In this document: positions 23,716 to 31,247 of the stretch, piece by piece | How the letters are laid out: each line of letters starts with the position of its first letter | Numbering within the stretch: position 1 is the first letter of the stretch | Assembly (NCBI RefSeq): GCF_011058155.1 | Contig: NZ_JAALFC010000031.1 | Location: 1-40,004 of the forward strand | Direction of reading: 5' to 3' | DNA from: Litoribacterium kuwaitense | GTDB taxonomy: Bacteria > Bacillota > Bacilli > Bacillales > DSM-28697 | Length of the DNA stretch: 40,004 nt | The notes under the pieces: generated by a model | Told to the model about the DNA's origin: nothing | Databases searched by the model: none | What the model saw: only the letters and a program-made list of their open reading frames with translations | Made by a program: the position numbers and the translations under genes

Positions 23716-24843
23716 ATGAAAATACGCACTGGTGCACTATTCATATTTATATTTGCCCTTATTTTAAGCGCCTGCAACTCACAAGCTTCTGTTAAAGAAA
23801 CAGCCACAACTGTTAAAGACACCGATCACGAACAAGTTGTCGTCTATACGACCCTCTATCCATTCAAAGCGTTTACGGAGGCCATTGGCGGCGACCTCGT
23901 CAAAGTCGAGTCGATTTATCCAGCAGGAGCTGATGCGCACTCATTTGAGCCATCTTCAAAAACGATGATTGACATCGCTGAATCGGACTTGTTTATTTAT
24001 AACGGTGCCGGCATGGAAGCCTTCGCTGATGCTGCTGTCGATACAATGAAAGATGAATCAGTAGCCATCCTGGAGGCTACAAAAGAAATTGATCTCCTCT
24101 CAGGGCAAAGTGTACACCACCATCATGATGAGGAGGATGACGCGCATAGTCACGAAGACCATGCCGAGACTGAACACAGCAATGATGCAGAAGATGTTGA
24201 GCATGGACATGATGCTCAACATGAAGATGCCCACGATCATGAAGATGTCGACGTTAAACATGAGCACGATGAAGAACAAAGGCATACGGATAAAACTGAT
24301 GCCCACGATCATACGCACGGCGATGTTGACCCACATGCGTGGCTTGATCCAATACGTGCCATTGAGATGGCTGAACAAATAAAAAATGAACTGATTGCCC
24401 TGCGCCCTGAGCACAAAGCGTCTTTTGAAGAAGCGTTTCAATCGTTACAAGCCGATTTAACGGAGCTAGATGAAGATTTTCAAGAGATGCTCTCGACTAA
24501 AGAAGACCGCGCGATTCTCGTCTCGCATGCTGCTTTCGGCTACTGGCAAGACCGCTATGATATCGACCAAATTAGTGTGAGCGGCCTCTCCCCTTCACAA
24601 GAACCGTCACAACAGCAGCTGCTTGACATTATCGCAGAAGCAGAGCATCACGATATTAAGCACGTCATTTTTGAACAAAACGTCACCCCGCGCGTGGCAA
24701 AGATGGTTCAAGAAGAGATTGGCGGCGAAGCATTGACTTTGCATAACCTTTCCGTATTATCTGACGAGGATATTCAAAATGACGAGGATTATTTCTCCTT
24801 AATGCGCCATAACATTGATGTGCTGGACCAAGCAATGAACTAA
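23716..24843 (+). CDS. znuA: Zinc ABC transporter binding lipoprotein ZnuA/AdcA type
   Basis: The protein has 375 residues. The lipoprotein signal ends in ILSAC (lipidated Cys at about residue 20), so it is tethered to the outside of the membrane. It captures Zn(II) for an ABC importer. Metal ligands are expected in ADAHSFEPS, DPHAWLDP, SHAAFGYW and near the end of the protein. Between them lies an unusually long His/Asp/Glu-rich loop (about 135-215) that probably buffers zinc or feeds it to the site. The gene follows a Zur box and a strong AGGAGG. The permease and ATPase genes (znuB, znuC) are not in this window; the next gene is zur. Confidence 0.92.
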   Translation: MKIRTGALFIFIFALILSACNSQASVKETATTVKDTDHEQVVVYTTLYPFKAFTEAIGGDLVKVESIYPAGADAHSFEPSSKTMIDIAESDLFIYNGAGMEAFADAAVDTMKDESVAILEATKEIDLLSGQSVHHHHDEEDDAHSHEDHAETEHSNDAEDVEHGHDAQHEDAHDHEDVDVKHEHDEEQRHTDKTDAHDHTHGDVDPHAWLDPIRAIEMAEQIKNELIALRPEHKASFEEAFQSLQADLTELDEDFQEMLSTKEDRAILVSHAAFGYWQDRYDIDQISVSGLSPSQEPSQQQLLDIIAEAEHHDIKHVIFEQNVTPRVAKMVQEEIGGEALTLHNLSVLSDEDIQNDEDYFSLMRHNIDVLDQAMN

Positions 24844-24948
24844 AAGGTACCCTTCTCCACCTTCAGCCATCATCATTGTCTTTCTAAGAGCACTTTAGTA
24901 TACTTGGCAGTAATCTAAAGTTTTTCGTTCAAAGGAGGTACCGCCTTC

Positions 24949-25383
24949 ATGAATGTCCAAAAAGCCATATCCATTCTAAAAGAAGAAGGGTTCAAATATA
25001 CGAAGAAACGCGAAGATTTATTAGCGCTGTTTGCGAATGATCATCGTTATTTAAGCGCTCGTCAAGTGCTTGAAGCATTGCAGGATGATTACCCTGGTTT
25101 AAGCTTTGACACGATTTATCGCAACTTGTATCTCTTTGAAGACTTGGAAATCTTAGAAACGACGGAATGGGATGGGGAGAAGCGTTTTCGTTTAACGTGT
25201 GACACAGAGCATCACCATCATTTGATCTGTCTTGAATGCGGCAGTACAGCACAGTTGCAAACGTGCCCTATGCCAGTCATTGAAGCCAATGAGGAAATCG
25301 GCCCCTTTAAAGTGACAGGTCATAAGTTTGAAATTTATGGTAAGTGCAGTCACTGTATAAAGGATACATCCGCCCACGTATAA
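24949..25383 (+). CDS. zur: Zinc uptake regulator Zur (Fur family)
   Basis: The protein has 144 residues. It resembles B. subtilis Zur closely in the N-terminal winged helix, with KYTKKREDLLALFA, LSFDTIYRNLYLFEDLEILETTEWDGEKRFRL. The metal sites are visible: the His cluster EHHHHLICLECG, the CxxC pair CLEC and the second Cys pair CSHC near the C-terminus hold structural zinc. It represses zinc uptake genes when zinc is plentiful. AAAGGAGGT lies 9 bases before the ATG. It is 105 bases after znuA; no Zur box is seen in that gap, so it may be cotranscribed with znuA or use its own promoter near TATACT (24900). Confidence 0.93.
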   Translation: MNVQKAISILKEEGFKYTKKREDLLALFANDHRYLSARQVLEALQDDYPGLSFDTIYRNLYLFEDLEILETTEWDGEKRFRLTCDTEHHHHLICLECGSTAQLQTCPMPVIEANEEIGPFKVTGHKFEIYGKCSHCIKDTSAHV

Positions 25384-25398
25384 AAAATCATTCATTAA

Positions 25399-25426
25399 GA
25401 CTCTGGATTCCGCCAGAGTCTTTTTA
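25399..25426 (+). terminator. zur terminator
   Basis: GACTCTGG (25399-25406) pairs perfectly with CCAGAGTC (25413-25420) and is followed by TTTTTA. It lies 16 bases after the zur stop. Confidence 0.9.
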
Positions 25427-25531
25427 TTATCCAATTGTTTCCGATCGTTCATTGAGGGCTAGTAAATGCTTTGTTAAAATAAAATTAATTTATGAAATAG
25501 GGTTCATTTTCCAAAAAGAGGGGGGATCTAC

Positions 25532-25930
25532 CTGATTTTCTTAAGCTTGTTGTTTTGTCTACTCGGTATCTTTATCTTTCTATTTAGGTTTTGGTTTATT
25601 GTTACGGGTAAGCTAGTGGAAGGAAGAATTGTCGGCTATTCAAGGGGTACAAACGACGATCGTCATTTTTTCACAGCTCATCGGTTCCGCATTTGTTTAC
25701 AATATGAAGAACAGTGGTACTATGTAGATTCCCTCGAAAGCACGACTGTTCCTAACGGCGCGATACCAAAAGAGGCCATCGGAAGATATGTCAAAGTGTA
25801 TTTTAACCCGCACACACCAAAACGTGTGGCCATTAAGGGGATGCACCGCCTCACATGGATATCGGTGATCATGTTTTTGTTTGGTTTACTCGGAGTCTGG
25901 CTAGGATTCATCATTGAACTCGAGTTATGA
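25532..25930 (+). CDS. Small two-helix membrane protein, DUF3592-like
   Basis: The protein has about 132 residues. An N-terminal hydrophobic helix (about 1-22) and a C-terminal one (about 108-128) flank a soluble beta domain (GRIVGYSRGTNDD, KVYFNPHTPKRVAI). This layout and the YFNPHTPKR segment match DUF3592-type proteins, whose role is unknown. The start is unclear. The only good ribosome binding site (AGAGGGGGG, 25517-25525) is 7 bases before a CTG at 25532, while the first TTG at 25547 is over 20 bases away. A rare CTG start is therefore my best reading. Confidence 0.7.
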   Translation: MIFLSLLFCLLGIFIFLFRFWFIVTGKLVEGRIVGYSRGTNDDRHFFTAHRFRICLQYEEQWYYVDSLESTTVPNGAIPKEAIGRYVKVYFNPHTPKRVAIKGMHRLTWISVIMFLFGLLGVWLGFIIELEL

Positions 25931-26027
25931 AAACCAAGTTCAATACATTATCAACCCATCGCTTGCATTTTAGCTATTCCCAGCTAAGCCCACTCGGTTT
26001 CACGTGAGTTTAGCAAACACCCATAAA

Positions 26028-26058
26028 TGTAGACAACGCACAAATGGCGTTGTCTACA
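26028..26058. terminator. Palindromic hairpin between convergent genes
   Basis: TGTAGACAACGC (26028-26039) pairs perfectly with GCGTTGTCTACA (26047-26058) around a 7-base loop. It lies between two converging genes and has no T-tract. It shares the TGTAGACAA start with hairpins near 3492 and 28925, so it is probably a repeat-family member that also stops transcription. Confidence 0.65.
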
Positions 26059-26081
26059 CACTGATTACCAACGATCATGCT

Positions 26082-26462
26082 TTATACAATTTCACAGCTC
26101 TCCGACAGTACGATGCTGTCCTTGACTGATTGCGCCATTGAACAGTTAGCAAAGGTGACATCGAGGCTTTTTTGCAGCTTCTCTTTCGTTAGCCCCTCAC
26201 CCTTTACCTTAAAATGCAAATGGATTTTCTCTACGCGGTTGGCTTCATCTGCATTTCTCGTCACATCGGCAGTAATGGTAATATCATCGACGTTCATCCG
26301 CTTCTTTTCCAACACTTTTCGCAAAACACCACCGCTGCATACAGCGACGGACGATACTAACAGCTGGTACGGTCTAAAACCAGCCTCATCTTTGCTAGAA
26401 ATGTCTAGCGTTCCGAATGCTGTATCAGTCGAAAAGCCTTCGTCTGTCATCGTAAATTTCAA
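26082..26462 (-). CDS. OsmC/Ohr-family protein
   Basis: The protein has 126 residues. OsmC-family proteins reduce organic peroxides with two reactive cysteines. Here the Cys in SVAVCSGGVLRKVLEKK and the Cys in FANCSMAQSVKDS are in the expected places, and the family's RPYQLLVSS precedes the first. It belongs to the general OsmC group rather than Ohr. The start is a TTG at 26462, 9 bases after AAGGAGG. It lies 6 bases after a CDF exporter gene on the same strand, so the two are almost certainly one transcript. Confidence 0.88.
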   Translation of the reverse strand: MKFTMTDEGFSTDTAFGTLDISSKDEAGFRPYQLLVSSVAVCSGGVLRKVLEKKRMNVDDITITADVTRNADEANRVEKIHLHFKVKGEGLTKEKLQKSLDVTFANCSMAQSVKDSIVLSESCEIV

Positions 26463-26468
26463 TAGAAC

Positions 26469-27398
26469 CTACCTCCTTTTTTTCCTACTGTACCTGTTTG
26501 CCTCCTCCTCGTCTAACCTTTCGCTCTCGGCTTGGTTCGGTTCTATATGAATGTGAGTCATTTCAACGCCATAAACATCATGCATTTTTTCTTCGATCTT
26601 ATCAGTAATGCGGTGACTTTGCTCGACAGAAATATCTGGATCAACCTCAATTGTTACGTCGACGACCGCTTGGTTACCATACATCCGTCCCTTAATATCT
26701 GTCGTTTTTCTTACCCCTGCCACTCGTGAAATCGTTTCATGATATTCCTCAAGACGAGATTCTTGAAAACCGTCCGTCAGCATATGCGTCGCTTCATAAA
26801 AAATTTCCCAAGCCGTTTTTAGAATAACGAGACCGACGACCGCTGCCGCCACCGGATCAAGCCAACTGATGTATAAAGCAGCCCCAAGAATACCTACCGC
26901 TGCCCCGGCACTGACGAGGGCATCCGACAAATTGTCCTTAGCGACCGCTTTTAAGGCCAAGCTTCCTGTTTGTTTGGCGAGGCGATGATTGTAGAGGGCA
27001 ACACTTCCCATGACTGCGATACCAATAAGAGCGACCCAAAGCGCTTCGGCATCTGGGCTTGCAACGTTACCGCTAAACAGGCTCATCCCGGCATCTACCA
27101 GCACTTGAAGCCCAATCGTCACCATAATAAACGAAGCGACTAATGAGGCGATGGTTTCTGCTCTTGAATGTCCATACTTATGATCTTCATCGGGCGGGCG
27201 CCTTGAGATATGCAAGCCGATTAATACAGCGATCGACGCAATGATATCTGTCGCGTTGTTCAATCCATCCGCTAACAAGGCTTGTGAATTAAAAATAAAG
27301 CTAAAGATCATTTTACCGATCGTTAAAACAATATAGGCACCGAGAGAGATCCACACGCCCACATCTGCTTTTTTAGAATTTATACCGTTTCCGTTCAT
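26469..27398 (-). CDS. Cation diffusion facilitator metal exporter
   Basis: The protein has about 309 residues. Six membrane helices are followed by a cytoplasmic domain. The first metal-site motif is ALLADGLNNATDIIAS, followed by RRPPDEDHKYGHSRAETIASL; the second acidic site is AKDNLSDALVSAG. The Asn-Asn-x-x-Asp form resembles the Bacillus manganese exporters MneP/MneS more than the His-rich zinc type, but the substrate is an inference. The C-terminal domain carries VEMTHIHIEP. The start is the ATG at 27398, 7 bases after GGAAGGGG; the frame extends to 27431. It is cotranscribed with an OsmC-family gene, which suggests a link between metal export and oxidant defence. Confidence 0.9.
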   Translation of the reverse strand: MNGNGINSKKADVGVWISLGAYIVLTIGKMIFSFIFNSQALLADGLNNATDIIASIAVLIGLHISRRPPDEDHKYGHSRAETIASLVASFIMVTIGLQVLVDAGMSLFSGNVASPDAEALWVALIGIAVMGSVALYNHRLAKQTGSLALKAVAKDNLSDALVSAGAAVGILGAALYISWLDPVAAAVVGLVILKTAWEIFYEATHMLTDGFQESRLEEYHETISRVAGVRKTTDIKGRMYGNQAVVDVTIEVDPDISVEQSHRITDKIEEKMHDVYGVEMTHIHIEPNQAESERLDEEEANRYSRKKRR

Positions 27399-27645
27399 GT
27401 GACGTCCCCTTCCTTCATCCTCTAAAACCACTGTACCAGACGGACACCTAGTGGTTCTATAGCAACCTTTTTGCTAGCAGGCAAGCACAATGACACACGG
27501 TAACACTGCTTAGAAAGGACAACTTCTTTGCCTTAAGTAAACATTTTCTTATTTTTGGATATGACTGGAATTTAAAATCGTGTTAGAATTAGATAGAATG
27601 AAATACTATTCTTGTATAGAGTTTTAGTAAAGGAGCTTGCTGGTG

Positions 27646-28827
27646 ATGTCTCTACGTACACGATTTGCTTTACTCGTTTGTCTTGTTTTTATTTCAGGAT
27701 TTGTCCAAGGGATGCTATTACCTCTACTCTCCATTTTGTTGGAACAACGGGGTGTTCCTTCGTCTATTAACGGCCTTCATGCGACTGGCCTATATATCGG
27801 TGTTCTCTTGGCATCACCATTTATGGAGAAACCATTGCGCGCCTTCGGCTATAAGCCGCTCATTACCGTAGGCGCTTTTCTTATGATTGTGTCTCTGTTT
27901 CTCTTTCCGGTCTGGGATGCGCTTTGGTTCTGGTTTATCCTTCGACTGGTCATTGGTGTCGGCGATCAAATGTTGCACTTTGCGACACAAACGTGGGTGA
28001 CGGCTTCAGCGAAAAAGGAGAGCGTAGGCAGGAGCATTTCCATTTATGGCTTTTCTTTTGGCGTCGGCTTTGCAGTCGGGCCATTTATGACACGAATGTT
28101 AGACACAAGCACGTCACTTCCTTTTATACTGTCTGCCCTCATTATTCTTGGCCTCTGGCTCGTTTTTCAATGGGTCCGTAATGAAAAACCACAAGACGAT
28201 GATGCGACACAAACGGCTGATAAAGGGGCAATCCGCCGGTTTGGAAAAACTTTACGATATGCTTGGTTTGCCTTGCTTCCTCCATTTGGCTATGGATTGA
28301 TTGAAGCAACATTACATTCCAGCTTCCCTGTACATGCCTTACGTAATGGCTTTCATATCGATACGATCTCAAATTTACTTCCACTATTTGCAATTGGCGG
28401 CTTAGTATCCCAAATCCCGCTCGGCATATTAAGTGATCGAATTGGCCGGAAGAAAATTTTATTAATCGTTCATTTCGGAGGCTTTGCCTCTTTTACAGCT
28501 GCAACATTCTTAGAATCTCACCCGATTGGATTAGCGGTCTCCCTCTTTATCGCGGGGATGTTTATTGGTTCAGCTTTTTCGCTTGGCATCAGCTATATGA
28601 CCGACGTACTTCCGAAACACCTGCTTCCAGCAGGCAACCTCTTGTGCGGCATTTTCTTTAGCATCGGCAGTATGGCAGGTCCATTTGCTGGCGGAATATA
28701 CATGCAAGTGGGCGGACAACACTTTTTCTATATTATTTCCATTCCACTGTTGTTCATATTCGGTTTACTATTTTTCGGCAAACAAGGGGCGCGGACACGT
28801 CCACCGTCTCAATCAACATCGATGTAA
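27646..28827 (+). CDS. MFS transporter
   Basis: The protein has about 393 residues with twelve predicted membrane helices. It is a drug/sugar-efflux-type major facilitator. The loop motif LSDRIGRKKILLIVHFGG (about residue 263) is the second copy of the family GxxxDRxGRR signature. It resembles YfkF/YjjL-type exporters of Bacillus, but the substrate is unknown. AGGAG is 10 bases before the ATG at 27646 and 7 bases before a GTG at 27643, so the start could be one codon earlier. It is divergent from the CDF operon with 250 bases between. Confidence 0.88.
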   Translation: MSLRTRFALLVCLVFISGFVQGMLLPLLSILLEQRGVPSSINGLHATGLYIGVLLASPFMEKPLRAFGYKPLITVGAFLMIVSLFLFPVWDALWFWFILRLVIGVGDQMLHFATQTWVTASAKKESVGRSISIYGFSFGVGFAVGPFMTRMLDTSTSLPFILSALIILGLWLVFQWVRNEKPQDDDATQTADKGAIRRFGKTLRYAWFALLPPFGYGLIEATLHSSFPVHALRNGFHIDTISNLLPLFAIGGLVSQIPLGILSDRIGRKKILLIVHFGGFASFTAATFLESHPIGLAVSLFIAGMFIGSAFSLGISYMTDVLPKHLLPAGNLLCGIFFSIGSMAGPFAGGIYMQVGGQHFFYIISIPLLFIFGLLFFGKQGARTRPPSQSTSM

Positions 28828-28845
28828 AAATGTAGACGCCATGCC

Positions 28846-28876
28846 AAAAACCCCCTAAACTTTTCTTAGGGGGTCA
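28846..28876 (-). terminator. Hairpin terminator between MFS and esterase genes
   Basis: CCCCCTAA (28851-28858) pairs with TTAGGGGG (28866-28873). On the minus strand it is followed by TTTTTGG, so it mainly serves the esterase gene that ends at 29027; it can also stop the MFS transcript. Confidence 0.7.
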
Positions 28877-28924
28877 ATCTGTAGGAACGGTTTTAAAATG
28901 AGACAGATTAAAGCAGCTGTTAAG

Positions 28925-28948
28925 GACAAAGTCTAGCACGACTTTGTC
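28925..28948. repeat. TGTAGACAAAG-type palindromic hairpin
   Basis: GACAAAGTC (28925-28933) pairs with GACTTTGTC (28940-28948) and is flanked by TACACT on the right. The left outer arm is partly lost. It belongs to the same family as hairpins at 3492 and 26028, and a half-copy GTGTAGACAAAGTC lies near 33026. Confidence 0.6.
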
Positions 28949-29026
28949 TACACTCTACTCAAAAAAAGCCTTCCATTACAACGCTCATACCATAAATACA
29001 GCTTCACGGAACACGAACCTCATCAT

Positions 29027-29776
29027 TTAGTGCGTTTTAATAAACGTTAAGCACTGGGAGACAATCAGCGGTTCATCATGGTCGAGTGTAGCGACATGGT
29101 AGCTGTTTTCCAACATTACAATGTGCTTATCTTCTGACGCGATAGACTTGTAAATGGTCTGTGAGTTTTCCGGCGGCACGACATGATCAACAGTTGAAGA
29201 CAAGACTAAAGCAGGAACTTCTATCTTAGTTAGATCGCCTTTGACAATCTTCATGAGTTCGACAAGCTCGCCCATTGCTTTGACGGGCGTTTGTTCATAA
29301 GCGAGTTCCTTGACGCCGTCTTTTTTAATATCTGAACCGATACCTGCTACAAACCGTTCTCCGGACTCACGCAATGCGTTATAGCTCTGTTTAAATGCAC
29401 CCATATCAACGGCTGCATTGATTGGCACAATGCCGGCAATCTCAGGATGATTTTCCGCAAGGTAAAGGGTTAGTGCTCCTCCCATGGACAACCCAACGAC
29501 AAATACCTTTGAACACGTTTCCTTGACCTTTTCAAGTCCTGCCTCGACATCGTCGATCCAGTCCCGATAAGTAGCCTGCTCCATATCTTCAGGGTTTGTC
29601 CCATGTCCCGTCAGCCTCGGACCATAAACCGTATAACCAGCGTCAGCGATTTGTTTTCCGACGCTATGCATGCTCTGGGTCGTACCGGTAAAACCGTGAA
29701 TGACAAGAACCCCAACTTCGTTTCCTGGATAATAAAATGCTTCTGCATTTTTCATAACTTGATCATTGTTTTGCAT
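29027..29776 (-). CDS. Carboxylesterase, Est30/YvaK type
   Basis: The protein has 249 residues. It is a cytosolic alpha/beta hydrolase that cleaves short-chain esters. The catalytic serine is in VVGLSMGGALTLYL (GLSMG), the Asp in STVDHVVPP and the His in NSYHVATLDHD. GVLVIHGFTGT is the oxyanion region. Length and motifs match the thermophile enzyme Est30 and Bacillus YvaK. YvaK normally sits beside secG and rnr, but not here, so this may be a paralogue. GGAGGG lies before the ATG. Confidence 0.9.
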   Translation of the reverse strand: MQNNDQVMKNAEAFYYPGNEVGVLVIHGFTGTTQSMHSVGKQIADAGYTVYGPRLTGHGTNPEDMEQATYRDWIDDVEAGLEKVKETCSKVFVVGLSMGGALTLYLAENHPEIAGIVPINAAVDMGAFKQSYNALRESGERFVAGIGSDIKKDGVKELAYEQTPVKAMGELVELMKIVKGDLTKIEVPALVLSSTVDHVVPPENSQTIYKSIASEDKHIVMLENSYHVATLDHDEPLIVSQCLTFIKTH

Positions 29777-29968
29777 GATGACCCTCCTCCATTAAATTGA
29801 AATGATAAAATGATGGAAAAACATTGCCGTCAAAAGACAACGAACAGGCATTGTGGAACTTTTTTACTGTAAGCGACTCACTTCCACATATTTATTGCCA
29901 CTTTTCCCCAATATATCATATCTTGTCATTCATTTGTGTTGCTAACGTTTGGCTTGGAGACAGGGCAT

Positions 29969-30116
29969 TCAACATTTCGAGCCCTTGTTTTTGTCAAAGT
30001 GTTCAATAAATTCTTTCATGTTGAAAAAATTATAGCGATCCCCATTGTTTTTCTAGCAACTGAAAACATTCTTCTTTTAATTGCTGTGCACGAAAGGAGT
30101 ACCTGTTCTCTTTCAT
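29969..30116 (-). pseudogene. Possible small protein gene broken by one base
   Basis: From an ATG at 30116 the frame reads MKENRYSFRAQQLKEECF and on to QLLE. Then a run of five T on the plus strand (30048-30052) intervenes. If one base is removed there the reading continues as NNGDRYNFFNMKEFIEHF and on to a stop at 29969-29971, giving about 48 residues with convincing amphipathic character. There is no good ribosome binding site (only GAAG). I do not recognise the protein, and chance cannot be excluded. Confidence 0.35.
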
Positions 30117-30153
30117 CTTCGTTATCTGTTGTTTTCTTTTCGTTTCTCATAAC

Positions 30154-30167
30154 TGCAATCGTTTGCT
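30154..30167. promoter_or_regulatory. cre-like catabolite repression site
   Basis: TGCAATCGTTTGCT matches the CcpA operator pattern TGNAANCGNWNNCW at all fixed positions and is nearly self-complementary. It lies 38 bases upstream of the possible small gene on the minus strand. Single matches occur by chance, so the call is tentative. Confidence 0.35.
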
Positions 30168-30230
30168 TAGACAAACTCTTTGCTCTTGATGAAATAGTGC
30201 AGTGCATGAGTGTTTGCTGACAAAGCTCTT

Positions 30231-30290
30231 AAAAGCGTTATTCCATAACTGCAAATGTTAGTTGGGTTAACGCTTTTCTTCTTTTTTGTT
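30231..30290 (+). terminator. Plus-strand terminator with long loop
   Basis: AAAAGCGTTA (30231-30240) pairs perfectly with TAACGCTTTT (30268-30277), followed by CTTCTTTTTTG. The orientation is plus, facing the end of mtnU. No plus-strand gene is seen upstream of it. Confidence 0.6.
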
Positions 30291-30295
30291 TTATT

Positions 30296-31078
30296 TTACT
30301 CATACAACGGCGGGCGACGGTCTTCAAACACAGGAATTTGGCGTCGAATCTCCGCAATTTGGGAAACGTCGATGTCCGCAGTCAGGGTACACTGGCTGTC
30401 ACCAGCTTCGGCAATAATCTCGCCCCACGGGGAAATGACGATTGAATGTCCCCCAAAGACATTCTCTGGATCACTGCCAACCCGATTGCAAGCGACGATG
30501 AAAGCTTGATTTTCAATGGCGCGGCTCATCAGCAATGTACGCCAATGATGAATGCGTGGTGCTGGCCATTCAGCACAGACAAAAAAGACTTCCGCACCCT
30601 CGGCAGCATGCTTCCGTAACCATTCGGGGAAACGGATGTCATAACAAATCATCCCTGCGCACGGTGTCCCTTGGAGCTCGAAATGCCCTGGTTTATCGCC
30701 AGCAAGCAAATATTTTTCTTCTCGCATCAGGCGAAAAAGATGCACTTTGCTGTATTCCCCGACTTTATTTCCATTGTGATCATAAGTGAGCATCGTGTTA
30801 AAAACACCACGTGACGTCCGTTTAGCGACAGACCCCGCTATGATATGAACGCCATGCGTCGTGCTCATCTCCTTCGCAAACGCGCGCGCCTGTTCACCCT
30901 CTTCATCGCTAATTTCATCGAGCCGTGTGAGGTCATACCCCGTTGTCCATAATTCCGGAAGCAAGATGACGTCCGGCTTTTCCGACTGTACGACTTCGGC
31001 AATCCGGTTTTGCATATTGCGAATATTTTCTTGCGGCTGACCGAACGCTATATCTTCTTGAAGGATTGAAATCCTCAT
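30296..31078 (-). CDS. mtnU: Nitrilase-family omega-amidase MtnU
   Basis: The protein has about 260 residues. The carbon-nitrogen hydrolase triad is complete: Glu in LLPELWTTGYD, Lys in YSKVHLF and Cys in MICYDIRFPEW. In the methionine salvage setting it hydrolyses the omega-amide of the keto acid left when MtnE takes nitrogen from glutamine or asparagine. The start is the ATG at 31078 after GGAGGAGGAGAC; the frame extends to 31144. It is divergent from mtnE by about 170 bases, whereas in B. subtilis mtnU and mtnE stand side by side in the mtn region. No SAM riboswitch is recognisable in the divergent gap. Confidence 0.88.
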   Translation of the reverse strand: MRISILQEDIAFGQPQENIRNMQNRIAEVVQSEKPDVILLPELWTTGYDLTRLDEISDEEGEQARAFAKEMSTTHGVHIIAGSVAKRTSRGVFNTMLTYDHNGNKVGEYSKVHLFRLMREEKYLLAGDKPGHFELQGTPCAGMICYDIRFPEWLRKHAAEGAEVFFVCAEWPAPRIHHWRTLLMSRAIENQAFIVACNRVGSDPENVFGGHSIVISPWGEIIAEAGDSQCTLTADIDVSQIAEIRRQIPVFEDRRPPLYE

Positions 31079-31247
31079 ATCCGTCTCCTCCTCCACTTTC
31101 CTAAAGCTTTCCCTCATTATTCCATGCCCCTGGTCAACCGTCAAACGGCTTTGTGTCGTTTTTATTGGCCGTGCAGCACCTTTACAAAAGCAATCGATTT
31201 CCCGTAGAATATGTCCAACATTGAAACGATGAGGATGTGGACTTACT

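Larger units (their letters stand above)
29777..30295. other. 520-base interval without an intact gene
   Basis: The interval has three features of note: a frameshifted small reading frame on the minus strand (29969-30116), a cre-like site at 30154-30167, and a hairpin with a plus-strand T-tract at 30231-30290. The hairpin points to a plus-strand transcript across this region that I cannot otherwise explain. It might encode a small RNA. The longer open frames in it have no ribosome binding site or family features. Confidence 0.5.

Noticed and set aside
29936-30220. Plus-strand 94-codon hydrophobic frame
   Set aside because: It starts at an unsupported TTG in AT-rich DNA with no binding site; the hydrophobic composition follows from T-rich sequence.
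31079-31247. Possible SAM (S-box) riboswitch between mtnU and mtnE
   Set aside because: The gap is short and I could not find the conserved S-box core or a terminator hairpin on either strand.
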